Below, piece after piece: positions 39,690 through 48,112 of a stretch of 64,000 nucleotides of DNA. A program made the position numbers and the translations under genes. Source of the DNA: Paenibacillus sp. SY21-1 (GTDB lineage: Bacteria > Bacillota > Bacilli > Paenibacillales > Paenibacillaceae); assembly GCF_005222705.1 (NCBI RefSeq), contig NZ_STGF01000001.1, positions 124,001 through 188,000 of the forward strand, in the 5' to 3' direction. The notes under the pieces were generated by a model. The model did no database searches, was not told where the DNA came from, and saw only the letters and a program-made list of their open reading frames with translations. How positions within the stretch are numbered: position 1 is the first letter of the stretch; each line of letters opens with the position of its first letter.

Positions 39690-40694
39690 CTAGAGTGGCG
39701 TTGTCCGAATAGCGATGACATGACGCTCAATGCCGGCGTAATCGGAAATGATGCGGATGTCATCCCACTGCCCCATGTCCCGCAGCAGCTCGGCCACGAT
39801 ACGCGGCTGGTTCATGCCAAGCTCAAACGCCACGATACGCGGCAGCTGCGGCAGGAGCGGCAATTGCTCCAGCATGCGGCGATAGGGATCAAGCCCGTCT
39901 TCGCCGCCGTTCAGCGCAAGGTGCGGCTCAAAATCGCGCACCTCGCGCTGCAGCCCGGGCATATCCGCCGCCGGTATGTACGGCGGATTGGACACAAGCA
40001 CATCGATGCTCCGCCCGATGTGCCCGGCTTCGCGCCCCGCCAGGAAGGGCGCGAGCAGGTCGCCCTGCACGAACGAAATCCGGCCCGCCGCCTCATGGCG
40101 GGCCGCGTTCGTGCGGGCGACAGCAAGCGCGTCCGCCGACAGGTCGGACGCGCTGATGCGCCAAGCGTGACGCTGCGCAGCAAGCGTCACGGCGATGGCG
40201 CCGCTGCCCGTGCCGACGTCGACGACCGTCGGCACGGCAGCGGCGCCTGCGCGCTCGCCCGGCTCCGCAGCGGGCGCAGCCATGGGCTCGGCCGCCTGCG
40301 GCCATAGGCGGTCGCCCGCCTCAAGCACCGCCTCGACGAGCAGCTCCGTCTCCGGGCGGGGAATAAGCACGGCCGGAGTTACCGCGAACGGCCGGCCATA
40401 GAACCATTGCTCGCCGATCATATACTGAACCGGCTCGCCAGCCGCCTTGCGGTGGATAAGCTCTTCCCACCGCTCCATGCGCTCCGCCGGGAACGGCGCT
40501 CCCCCGTCGCGCAGCAGCATGGCCCGATCGATGCCCAGAATATGCATGAGCAGCAGCTCCGCGTTGTTCCTCGGCTCCTCTACGCCATGCTCAGCCAGTG
40601 TTGCCGTCGCTATTCTGCCCGCCTCGCGCAGCGTCAACGGCGATGCCGCCGCTTGATCTGTACCTGTGCGCTTCCCAACAGCCTTCTCGTCCAC
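39690..40694 (-). CDS. prmC: Peptide chain release factor N5-glutamine methyltransferase (PrmC)
   Basis: A 334-residue SAM-dependent enzyme that methylates the Gln of the GGQ motif in RF1 and RF2. The N-terminal helical domain has LTLREAGRIATATLAEHGVE; the Rossmann domain has VVDVGTGSGAIAVTLA and the catalytic NPPY in VSNPPYIPAADMPG. A Pro/Ala-rich insertion (about residues 155-180) is not in shorter homologues. The GTG at 40694 is chosen because GGAGG lies eight bases upstream; the apparent ATG at 40757 is supplied by intergenic repeat copy B. Directly downstream of prfA, as usual. Confidence 0.93.
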   Translation of the reverse strand: MDEKAVGKRTGTDQAAASPLTLREAGRIATATLAEHGVEEPRNNAELLLMHILGIDRAMLLRDGGAPFPAERMERWEELIHRKAAGEPVQYMIGEQWFYGRPFAVTPAVLIPRPETELLVEAVLEAGDRLWPQAAEPMAAPAAEPGERAGAAAVPTVVDVGTGSGAIAVTLAAQRHAWRISASDLSADALAVARTNAARHEAAGRISFVQGDLLAPFLAGREAGHIGRSIDVLVSNPPYIPAADMPGLQREVRDFEPHLALNGGEDGLDPYRRMLEQLPLLPQLPRIVAFELGMNQPRIVAELLRDMGQWDDIRIISDYAGIERHVIAIRTTPL

Positions 40695-40724
40695 GCCTTC
40701 CGCCTCCAGTTGCCCGATCAACAA

Positions 40725-40814
40725 GCGTAAACGGCTGACGCCGTCCTCTGGCGGCAAAGCTAACGTTTCGCGTTGAAATATAAGCCAATTTTAAGTTGAA
40801 CCTCATATATTGCA
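40725..40814 (+). repeat. dispersed intergenic repeat, copy B
   Basis: GCGTAAACGGCTGACGCCGT starts the core, continuing GGCGGCAAAGCTAACGTTTC, then GAAATATAAGCCAATTTTAAGT. Lies between prfA and prmC and overlaps the open frame upstream of prmC, where its complement reads as MPPEDGVSRLRLL. Copy A gives the near-identical false peptide MPPEYGVSRLRLL. Confidence 0.85.
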
Positions 40815-40815
40815 A

Positions 40816-40871
40816 TAAAAGCCGGGCCGCCGCTTGCAGTTCTTGCATCTGCAGGCAGCCTGGAGCCCGGC
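40816..40871 (-). terminator. prfA terminator or prfA-prmC intergenic hairpin
   Basis: GCCGGGC pairs with GCCCGGC around an inner TGCAG/CTGCA stem; on the minus strand TTTTATTG follows. It lies 57 bases after the prfA stop, so prmC expression may partly depend on read-through. Confidence 0.65.
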
Positions 40872-40927
40872 TCTCTTAATAAATTGCGGATTATCCCGCA
40901 AGCTTGGCGGGTGATGCGCACTGGTTC

Positions 40928-42001
40928 TTACTGAACCATTTCCTGTTCCAGCAGTTCAGCCTGCTCGGCGATGGTCAGCGATGAAATAATCTCTTCCATA
41001 TCGCCGTTCATCACAGAATCCAGCTTATGCAGCGTCAGACCGATACGGTGATCGGTTACGCGGCTTTGCGGGTAATTGTACGTCCGAATGCGTTCGCTGC
41101 GGTCGCCGGTACCCACTTTGCTCTTGCGTTCACCCGCATACTTCGCCTCTTCTTCCTGACGGCGGATATCGTAAATACGGGCGCGCAGCACCTGAAGCGC
41201 CTTCGCTTTGTTCTCGTTCTGAGACTTGCCGTCTTGACAGGTCGCCATAATCCCCGTTGGCACATGAAGCACGCGCACAGCGGATTTGGTCGTATTGACG
41301 GACTGCCCGCCTGCGCCGCTGGAGCAGAACGTGTCGATCCGTATGTCCTTGTCGAGAATTTCCACCTCTACGTCTTCTACCTCGGGCATAACGGCTACCG
41401 TTGAAGTCGAGGTGTGGATGCGTCCGCCGGATTCCGTTGCCGGAATACGCTGTACGCGATGCGCGCCGCTCTCGAACTTCAGCTTGCTGTAGGCGCCCTT
41501 CCCGTTAATCATAAAAATAACCTCTTTAAACCCGCCGAGGTCATTCTCGCTAAATTCCATCAGCTCTACGCGCCAGCCTTGCGAATCCGCGAATTTGGTG
41601 TACATGCGGTACAAGTCGTAAGCGAATAATGCAGCCTCGTCGCCGCCGGCCGCCCCGCGAATTTCCACGATTACGTTTTTATCGTCGTTCGGGTCCTTAG
41701 GCAGCAGCAAAACGCGAATTCTCTCGTCCAATTGCGTTTTGCGCTCGGACAGCTCGTCGATTTCCATTTTGACCATTTCGCGCATTTCGTCGTCAAGCTT
41801 CTCGCCTTGCATCAGCTTCGCATCATCAAGCTGGGAAGACACTTGTTTATATTCCGTAAAGGCGTCATACGCCTCTTGTAAATCAGACTGCTCCTTGGAC
41901 AGCTCTCTGAGCCGCTTTGGATCGCTGGATACATCCGGATCGCACAGCAGCTCGCTCAGCTTCTCATAGCGGTCGGCGAGTGCCTCTAATCGATCAAACA
42001 C
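40928..42001 (-). CDS. prfA: Peptide chain release factor 1
   Basis: A 357-residue class I release factor recognising UAA and UAG. The anticodon-like tripeptide region ([20 protein letters not shown]) and the catalytic GGQ in [17 protein letters not shown] are intact. The Gln is the substrate of the neighbouring prmC product. The GTG at 42001 has AGAGG nine bases upstream and is preferred; an ATG at 42007 (two residues longer) lies too close to that site. Length normal. Confidence 0.96.
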   Translation of the reverse strand: MFDRLEALADRYEKLSELLCDPDVSSDPKRLRELSKEQSDLQEAYDAFTEYKQVSSQLDDAKLMQGEKLDDEMREMVKMEIDELSERKTQLDERIRVLLLPKDPNDDKNVIVEIRGAAGGDEAALFAYDLYRMYTKFADSQGWRVELMEFSENDLGGFKEVIFMINGKGAYSKLKFESGAHRVQRIPATESGGRIHTSTSTVAVMPEVEDVEVEILDKDIRIDTFCSSGAGGQSVNTTKSAVRVLHVPTGIMATCQDGKSQNENKAKALQVLRARIYDIRRQEEEAKYAGERKSKVGTGDRSERIRTYNYPQSRVTDHRIGLTLHKLDSVMNGDMEEIISSLTIAEQAELLEQEMVQ

Positions 42002-42202
42002 GATCATTCACCTCTGTTTTTCCATATGGTAATGCCCATTATACCATATTCCCCGTTTCGTTTCGATAACCAATCGTTGGCCTTCACCTACTCATATGCC
42101 TGAAGATTCATGACTGTGACGGCATTAGGCCAGCATATGCCGGCATTCCCGCTGAACGCATTCGCGCGGGTCCTGCGCCAGCCTTGCTCCGGCAACGCGC
42201 AA

Positions 42203-42243
42203 TAAAGCCCCGCCGCTGCGCAGAGGCGTCGGCAGAGCTTTAT
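42203..42243 (-). terminator. hairpin after ychF
   Basis: ATAAAGC and GCTTTAT flank an inner GCCG/CGGC stem, 22 bases after the ychF stop. Confidence 0.5.
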
Positions 42244-42264
42244 CGGCACTAGTCTCGGTCTTGC

Positions 42265-43365
42265 TTATACATTGAAGCGGAAGTGGATGACGTCGCCATC
42301 GCGGACGACATAGTCTTTGCCTTCCAGACGAACCTGACCTTTCTCGCGCGCCGCTACCATGGAACCGGCGGCAAGCAGGTCCGAGTAAGCGACAACCTCG
42401 GCACGGATAAAGCCGCGCTCGAAGTCGGTATGGATAACGCCCGCAGCTTGCGGCGCCTTGGTGCCTTGACGAATCGTCCACGCACGCACCTCTTGTACGC
42501 CCGCCGTAAAATACGTATACAGCCCCAGCAGCTTGTAAGCGGCGCGGATAAGACGATTAAGACCGGATTCGGACATGCCCAGCTCCTGCAGGAACATCTC
42601 CTTGTCTTCGCCCTCCAGCTCGGCGATCTCCGATTCCACCTTCGCGCTGATCGGCACCACCTCTGCATTTTCTTGAGCGGCGAACTCGCGTACCTTTTGA
42701 ACGTATTCGTTGCCGTCCGTATCGGCAACCTCTTCCTCGCTTACATTGGCCGCGTACAGAACCGGCTTCATCGTCAGCAAATGAAGATCGCGCACAAGCA
42801 GACGCTCATCATCGCTCAGCTCAAGCGAACGAGCCGGCTGGTCGTTGTACAGCGCCTCCTTGATTTTCTCAAGCACTTCAACCTCTTGAGCAATCTTTTT
42901 GTCGCCGCCCTTCAGGTTTTTGCGCGAGCGCTCGATTTTACGATCGACCGAATCGATGTCGGCAAGAATCAGCTCCAGATTGATCGTCTGAATATCGCTG
43001 ATCGGATCTACCTTGCCGGATACGTGCGTAATGTTCTCATCCTGGAAGCAGCGCACGACATGCACAATTGCGTCCACCTCGCGGATATGCGCCAGAAATT
43101 TGTTGCCCAGCCCTTCGCCTTTGCTCGCGCCCGCTACGAGGCCCGCAATGTCGACGAATTCAAATGCCGTAGGCACAATGCTTTTAGGAACGACCAGCTC
43201 AACCAGCTTGTCCAGCCGATCATCCGGCACCTCAACGACGCCAACGTTAGGATCTATCGTACAAAATGGGTAGTTGGCGGACTCCGCCCCTGCCTGTGTG
43301 ATTGCGTTAAACAAAGTCGATTTGCCGACATTCGGCAAACCAACGATACCAGCTTTTAATGCCAT
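42265..43365 (-). CDS. ychF: Redox-regulated ATPase/GTPase YchF (Obg family)
   Basis: A 366-residue P-loop protein. The G1 loop is [14 protein letters not shown]; the G3 region is [18 protein letters not shown]. An alpha-helical insert and a C-terminal TGS domain (ending [10 protein letters not shown]) follow. YchF binds ATP in preference to GTP, associates with ribosomes and is tied to stress responses. Length normal. Start codon at 43365. The long frame on the opposite strand (42283-43359) is a shadow of this gene. Confidence 0.96.
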   Translation of the reverse strand: MALKAGIVGLPNVGKSTLFNAITQAGAESANYPFCTIDPNVGVVEVPDDRLDKLVELVVPKSIVPTAFEFVDIAGLVAGASKGEGLGNKFLAHIREVDAIVHVVRCFQDENITHVSGKVDPISDIQTINLELILADIDSVDRKIERSRKNLKGGDKKIAQEVEVLEKIKEALYNDQPARSLELSDDERLLVRDLHLLTMKPVLYAANVSEEEVADTDGNEYVQKVREFAAQENAEVVPISAKVESEIAELEGEDKEMFLQELGMSESGLNRLIRAAYKLLGLYTYFTAGVQEVRAWTIRQGTKAPQAAGVIHTDFERGFIRAEVVAYSDLLAAGSMVAAREKGQVRLEGKDYVVRDGDVIHFRFNV

Positions 43366-43490
43366 GCTTCAAGACACCCCTATTTCCGAGAATAATAAGC
43401 TCCCGCTATTATACCCCACTCCCCCCTGCATGGAAAGTGCCGCTGCAGCTGCGGGCAGGAAATTGCCCTCATCGCCAAACACGTCCCAAC

Positions 43491-43523
43491 TTATCCACAA
43501 CGTTATGCACATTTTGCCCACAT
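43491..43523. other. second group of DnaA-box-like sites
   Basis: TTATCCACA (43491-43499, perfect) and TTATGCACA (43503-43511, fits TTATNCACA) are 12 bases apart, with a poorer TTGCCCACA at 43515-43523, all in the same direction. They lie in the 424-base gap between ychF and the SLH gene, where the only other feature seen is a terminator. Confidence 0.55.
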
Positions 43524-43651
43524 ATACAGTTTTTCGCGCTTGTACTCCCGCCTTCATCATCATTCCAAACGGCAGGGCTCTTCACAACCGTTCAAGAGGC
43601 TGTTTTAAAAGCATGGGTTCCCGCCACGGATGTTCCCATTTGCAGGCGAAA

Positions 43652-43696
43652 GGACCTCAGGCTCCGCAGGAAAAACGGAGATCGAGGCCCCTTTTT
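43652..43696. terminator. terminator of the SLH/PepSY gene
   Basis: GGACCTCAGGCTCCG pairs imperfectly with CGGAGATCGAGGCCC, with T-rich flanks on both strands (plus: TTTTT; minus: TTTCG). It lies about 95 bases past the SLH gene's stop. Confidence 0.65.
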
Positions 43697-43789
43697 GAAT
43701 AACTCGCATGCTGCATGGGGTTTAGAACATCGCAAGTCGGATGCTTGGAATGAATGCGACACCCCCCCGACTTATTACAATTAAGCCAG

Positions 43790-46156
43790 CTACATGCGAA
43801 TTGGCGCTTCCTGCAGCTCCGCCCGCGTTTGCAGGTAACGGAAAAACGCAGAAGCCGCTTCCGCGCGCGTAACCTCTTTGGCCGGATTGAATTTGCCGCC
43901 GGACAGGCTCATAATGTTCAAACCAACGACAATCGATGCTTGACCTTTATTCTCCACTTTGACAGCATCGGTGAAGGCGGTATTAAAAATGCCATCGTAG
44001 TTCGCCAACGCATTATACCCAAGCGCCCGAACGATCAGTTCGGCCATGTCGTCGCGCGATACCTTGCCCTCCGGATTGAAGGAGCCGTCGCCCAGATCGA
44101 TCAAATTCTCCTGCAGCGCGCTTTCTACATATTGAAAGTAACTGGAATCTGCGGCTACATCATTGAAGGAAGCTTGCATGCCGGCTGCTTCCATAGTCGA
44201 ATAGCCGTACAAGCGGCCGCTGTTGCGTGCCAATACAAGCATCTTGATCAGCTCGCCGCGCGTAATCGTTGCATTTGGATTTACCTTGCCTTCTTTGACG
44301 TCCAGCGCCTTGTAAGCCACCATCAGCTCAAGCTGACGCTGCGCCCAATGGCCATCGATGTCTGTCGCTTTTGGCTTCTCCAGCTGAGTGAAGTCGCCCG
44401 TCTCCAAGTTTCTCCACTCGCCCGATTGCGCATCCAGCCCTACATTCTCGTCGATTAGCCTTGGCACCAGTCGATAGACAAGGTCAGCGGTAACCTCCGA
44501 TTTCACATCTTCAAACCGAATTTCTCCGGATGCGACCATCAACTCGTATTTTTCAATCGGAATCGGTTGGCCCTCCCAGGTGTAGGTCTGGATGGTACGA
44601 TAAGTGAGCTGCGTCCGGTAATAGGTCAGCCAGCTGTCGATTGCTTTATCCTTAGAAATGACGGCAGGCGCCTTCTCCGGATAAGCCGCCGGGTAGATGG
44701 ATGCATCAAAGCTGGTTATTTCCCCGGTCTGCGTGTTGACGCCCACATAAACCTGATCATAGGTCACATTGGCTCCATGTACGCGATGAATAAAGGTGAA
44801 GTGATAGTTGCCCGGATTGTAGTTTTTAAATTGCTCGGGATCGGGCTTTACCAGATAAAGCTCGTGCGTCAGCCAAGGCAATTGCTCTTTGACCACATCT
44901 GCGGCCAGATCGGACGCCTTATCCAATGAAACGGCAGGCGTGCTTGAGCTTGATTCGGTATAAGTGTATTTATTGAAGCTTTGCACGGAGCCCGTGCTTG
45001 CATTAACGGATGCATAAGCGCTGCCGTTATCCTTGCCGTCCTTCTTCAGGCTCCAGCTAAAATGCCAGGAAGAGCTCGACTGACCGTCAGGCGCGTTATA
45101 ATTTTCCGTATAATCGGAGCTGTTCAATTCCGCGCCGGCAGGCAGCTTGAGTGCTTCATTGGCCGCTGCCAAAGCCTGTGCTTCCGTCACCCGATTTCCC
45201 GCTTTAGGCTTTTCGCCAAGCGGAGCCGCAGTAACCGGCGTAGAGGACACATTGCCTGGGTCGTTGTACCGGGAATAGGCATTGCCTACCTTTAGTTCTC
45301 CCGTAAGGGCGTCAACGGCGATCGGCTGCAGCGTATAGGCCAGGAAAGGCTCGATTTTCTCTTGCGTGTTGTAAGGAAGAATATACGACAGCTGCGGCTT
45401 AGCCTCAGCGCGCAGCTTGGCGTCCGCCTGTGCTGCGGACAATCTGGATTCGGCGGCCGGGAACTTGATCGCGTCATCCCACATGATATGATAGCTTACC
45501 ACATGCCCTTCGCTATCGATGGACAGCTCGATATAGTTGTCGACATAAGGGATGCCATTAACTACCCGATCATATCGCAGATTGTGTACGACTTGCCCCG
45601 TCAGAGGCGGCAGCAATTCCACGCCGTAATCGACATTAAGCGCAATCTGATCCTTGTAAGGCGCAGCAACCTCGCCAATAAAGGACAGGGCTACTTGCCC
45701 GGCGGCGGCACGATCGACCTTCAGCGGGTAAGACGGCTTGGCTCCGGGATTGTTCACATATGTAGAAAAGGCGAGGAGCTGCCCGCTGTCCGCATGAATG
45801 TTCACGCTGATGCTGCCTACGTGTTTGCCGTTCGTTCTTTTGACAAACTCCAGTCCCCACATCATGTGCTTGCCGCTTACTCTCCAGTCGCTCGAGAGCC
45901 GGGTCGACTGCAGCGTGTATTCCTTCGGGATGCTGATAAATTGCCGGGCAAGCGTTTCAGCCTTCGCCCTGTCAATGGCTGTCTTTGCGGCGCTTTCATC
46001 TACGCCGTTTGCTGCCGTTCCGCTGGGTGCAGGTTTGCCCGCCTCGGCAACTGCAGGCATGACGGCGCTTTCAGCAAACGCCGTGGCCGGCAGCGCGCTT
46101 GCCAGCAAGGCGACGGAAAGCACTGCAGCAAGCTTGATTCGTTTGTTTTTCTTCAA
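43790..46156 (-). CDS. Secreted S-layer-homology protein with YcdB/PepSY-type repeats
   Basis: A 788-residue wall-attached protein of unknown role. The signal peptide is at about 1-28 (LAAVLSVALLASALPATAFA). The mature part holds several PepSY/YcdB-like alpha-beta repeats (for example WGLEFVKRTNGKHVGSISVN and WHFSWSLKKDGKDNGSAYAS), a fold often linked to protease inhibition or chaperoning. Three SLH domains end the protein (ATDIDGHWAQRQLELMVAYK, FNDVAADSSYFQYVESALQE, FTDAVKVENKGQASIVVGLN). SLH domains bind the secondary wall polymer. No enzymatic motif was seen. GAGGGGT precedes the start. It is a single-gene unit. Confidence 0.85.
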   Translation of the reverse strand: MKKNKRIKLAAVLSVALLASALPATAFAESAVMPAVAEAGKPAPSGTAANGVDESAAKTAIDRAKAETLARQFISIPKEYTLQSTRLSSDWRVSGKHMMWGLEFVKRTNGKHVGSISVNIHADSGQLLAFSTYVNNPGAKPSYPLKVDRAAAGQVALSFIGEVAAPYKDQIALNVDYGVELLPPLTGQVVHNLRYDRVVNGIPYVDNYIELSIDSEGHVVSYHIMWDDAIKFPAAESRLSAAQADAKLRAEAKPQLSYILPYNTQEKIEPFLAYTLQPIAVDALTGELKVGNAYSRYNDPGNVSSTPVTAAPLGEKPKAGNRVTEAQALAAANEALKLPAGAELNSSDYTENYNAPDGQSSSSWHFSWSLKKDGKDNGSAYASVNASTGSVQSFNKYTYTESSSSTPAVSLDKASDLAADVVKEQLPWLTHELYLVKPDPEQFKNYNPGNYHFTFIHRVHGANVTYDQVYVGVNTQTGEITSFDASIYPAAYPEKAPAVISKDKAIDSWLTYYRTQLTYRTIQTYTWEGQPIPIEKYELMVASGEIRFEDVKSEVTADLVYRLVPRLIDENVGLDAQSGEWRNLETGDFTQLEKPKATDIDGHWAQRQLELMVAYKALDVKEGKVNPNATITRGELIKMLVLARNSGRLYGYSTMEAAGMQASFNDVAADSSYFQYVESALQENLIDLGDGSFNPEGKVSRDDMAELIVRALGYNALANYDGIFNTAFTDAVKVENKGQASIVVGLNIMSLSGGKFNPAKEVTRAEAASAFFRYLQTRAELQEAPIRM

Positions 46157-46235
46157 TGTAAATACCCCTCCTCGTCATTTACCACTATTTTCATAAATTA
46201 GACGGTCAAAGCAACGATGAAGTTGCGCATCAGGC

Positions 46236-46285
46236 AAAAAAAAATATCGCCAGCTTCCCGGCAATGCCGGAAAACGGACGATATT
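46236..46285 (-). terminator. trxA terminator
   Basis: On the minus strand AATATCG ... CGATATT with an inner CCGG/CCGG hairpin, followed by TTTTTTTT, about 25 bases after the trxA stop. Confidence 0.85.
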
Positions 46286-46307
46286 CGTTTAGTCAGGTCA
46301 CTATAGC

Positions 46308-46619
46308 TTACAGTTGACCGGAAATTTTGGATTTCAGCGCGTCTTTGCTTTGAACGCCAACCATTTTATCCACTGGCTGACCGTCTTTGAACAGAATCAG
46401 CGTAGGGATGCTCATTACGCCGAATTGGGAAGCAAGCTCAGGCTGATCGTCAACGTTAATTTTTGCAATTACCGCTTGACCTTCCAGCTCTGTGGACAGC
46501 TCCTCAACGATTGGAAGCTGCATTTTGCAAGGTCCGCACCATGGCGCCCAAAAGTCTACAAGCGCTACTCCGCTCTCTATGCTTTGTGTGAAATTTTCTT
46601 TCGTCAATGCTACTGCCAT
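46308..46619 (-). CDS. trxA: Thioredoxin
   Basis: A 103-residue cytoplasmic thioredoxin with the active site FWAPWCGPCKM, cis-Pro in GVMSIPTLILF and normal length. It reduces disulfides in ribonucleotide reductase, peroxiredoxins and others. The start at 46619 lies behind GGAGAGGA; the earlier ATG at 46643 has no site. An Rrf2 regulator lies just upstream in the same direction. Confidence 0.96.
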   Translation of the reverse strand: MAVALTKENFTQSIESGVALVDFWAPWCGPCKMQLPIVEELSTELEGQAVIAKINVDDQPELASQFGVMSIPTLILFKDGQPVDKMVGVQSKDALKSKISGQL

Positions 46620-46694
46620 TTCACTCATCCTCTCCACAATCATAATGTATGATCAAGGGAATTACCCGTCTCATCCTGAATTGAATCAGCTCAG

Positions 46695-47114
46695 CTAGCT
46701 GCACGCATGAATTTGCTTCAACACATCTTCAATGGTTATAGCGCTGAAATGCTGCTCAAGCTGCTTCTCCGCCGTACAAAAAATACCGAACATCACCTGG
46801 TTCATATTCGAGCCGACAACGCAATCCATCTGCGGATCGCCTGAGCACCAGCTTGGGATCAAAGACCCCTGAGCCATGACACGATAAATATCGGCCAGCG
46901 TTACAACGCTAGGATCAATCGTCAGCCTGTAGCCGCCGCCCGAGCCTTCGCGCGTATCGACGTACCCGCTCTTGCGCAGACCGCTCATGACTTTGCGCAC
47001 CCTTGCGGAATGCGTTCCGACGTTCTCGGCTATCAGGTCGCTGCTCGCCATTTTTTCCGGCAAATAAGCCAGGTATACAAGACTGTGTACGGCAATCGTA
47101 AATTCGCTGTTCAC
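46695..47114 (-). CDS. Rrf2-family transcriptional regulator
   Basis: A 139-residue winged-helix regulator. FTIAVHSLVYLAYLPEK and the wing YVDTREGSGGGYRLTIDPSVV are typical Rrf2 blocks. Cysteines lie in PSWCSGDPQMDCVVG and IFCTAEKQ, spaced unlike the compact Cys cluster of IscR/NsrR/CymR, so an Fe-S or redox ligand is possible but not shown. A perfect promoter with a 7-9-7 inverted repeat just upstream suggests autoregulation. Its targets beyond itself are unknown. Confidence 0.88.
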   Translation of the reverse strand: MNSEFTIAVHSLVYLAYLPEKMASSDLIAENVGTHSARVRKVMSGLRKSGYVDTREGSGGGYRLTIDPSVVTLADIYRVMAQGSLIPSWCSGDPQMDCVVGSNMNQVMFGIFCTAEKQLEQHFSAITIEDVLKQIHACS

Positions 47115-47137
47115 TGTTTTGGGCCTCCCTGCTTTGT

Positions 47138-47172
47138 ACTGTAATTTTATCAGTTACAGTTGTGTTTGTCAA
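47138..47172 (-). promoter_or_regulatory. Rrf2 gene promoter with overlapping operator
   Basis: On the minus strand TTGACA (47167-47172), exactly 17 bases, then TAAAAT (47144-47149). The inverted repeat ACTGTAA-N9-TTACAGT (47138-47160) covers the spacer and -10 box, the expected place for a repressor. Confidence 0.78.
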
Positions 47173-47244
47173 CAGGCAGACGCAAGCTCCTAGCTGTTCA
47201 TAACATGCCGCCATCCGGCGCCGATTATTCACCCGCGGCCAAGG

Positions 47245-47961
47245 CTAGACGGTTGCGCCGGCAAATCGGCGGAAAACGACGGCAGACAGCAGCAGCGCAG
47301 CAAGCCCGAAGCCAAGAAGCACCGTCATTGCGGCACCGAGATCAGCGAGGCCGGCTCCGTGCAGCATGACCTCCTGCATCCCCTGCTGCGCCCAATATTG
47401 CGGCGTAAATTTTCCGATCATCTGCACAGCCTTCGGCAGAAACGCATACGGGAACCACAAGCCTCCGGCAATGGCTCCGCCCATTGCAATAACCTGTACG
47501 AGCGCAATGCCCATATTTGCGCTGCTCACCAGCATAGAGAACAGTAGGCCCAGTCCCGTCGCGCACACCGCAAGCCCGGCTACTACGAGTGCCACTGCAG
47601 GGATGCTGCCGAGCTCCAGCCCGTACACGAAATGGCCGAACGACAGCAAAACGGCGGATTGCAGGCAAACGACTGCCACATACGGCAGCCACATGCCGAT
47701 CAAATAATGAACAGCCTTCATTTTTATTTCGACGCTCTGCCGCTTCATGGGAGCGAATACTTTGCGGCTTTCGGCGTAGATAAAATCGATATCGCCAGGC
47801 TCCAACAGCACGGAACGATCCTCCTGCACCGCTACCAGCCGTTTGGTCATCGGACTTTGGATTTGCTTGATGAGCGCCGCAAGCTCCTCGGTCCAGGCTT
47901 TAGCCATAATCGTCACAGTTGTTTCATTATATTCGTCTTTAATGTCTATTTGCAGCTTCAA
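47245..47961 (-). pseudogene. Chimeric remnant: LytTR regulator N-terminus joined to ABC-2 permease C-terminus
   Basis: A 238-residue open frame made of two unrelated halves. Residues 1-78 or so (MKLQIDIKDEYNETTVTI, then WTEELAALIKQIQ, VLLEPGDIDFIYAESRKVFA, VEIKMK) match the front of small LytTR-family regulators but stop before the DNA-binding strands. From about residue 80 (AVHYLIGMWLPYVAVVCLQ) the protein is the last four or five helices of an ABC-2 permease (GGLWFPYAFLPKAVQMIGKF). Operons of the type LytTR-DUF3021-ABC ATPase-ABC permease are common in Firmicutes, so one in-frame deletion of the middle explains it. The TTG start at 47961 keeps a perfect AGGAGGTGA site. Confidence 0.78.
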
Positions 47962-48061
47962 CGGCATCACCTCCTACAATATGGATGATAGCACGCGCTT
48001 TATCAATTGAATATGTAAATCTATGACTCTACTTAAAGTTGCAAACGCTGGTTGATAATGC

Positions 48062-48078
48062 TACCATCTATTATGGTA
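48062..48078. repeat. short inverted repeat in the promoter region of the acyltransferase/flavoprotein gene
   Basis: TACCAT-CTATT-ATGGTA, extended to GC/GC flanks, lies 35 bases before the start codon. It could be an operator or a leader hairpin. No consensus promoter could be assigned with confidence. Confidence 0.4.
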
Positions 48079-48112
48079 TGCCAAAAAAAGAGTTTTTAAG
48101 AAAGGTTTGACG

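Noticed and set aside
42283..43359. 358-codon open frame on the plus strand opposite ychF
   Set aside because: It is the antisense shadow of a highly conserved gene, has no ribosome binding site and has no protein-like domain.
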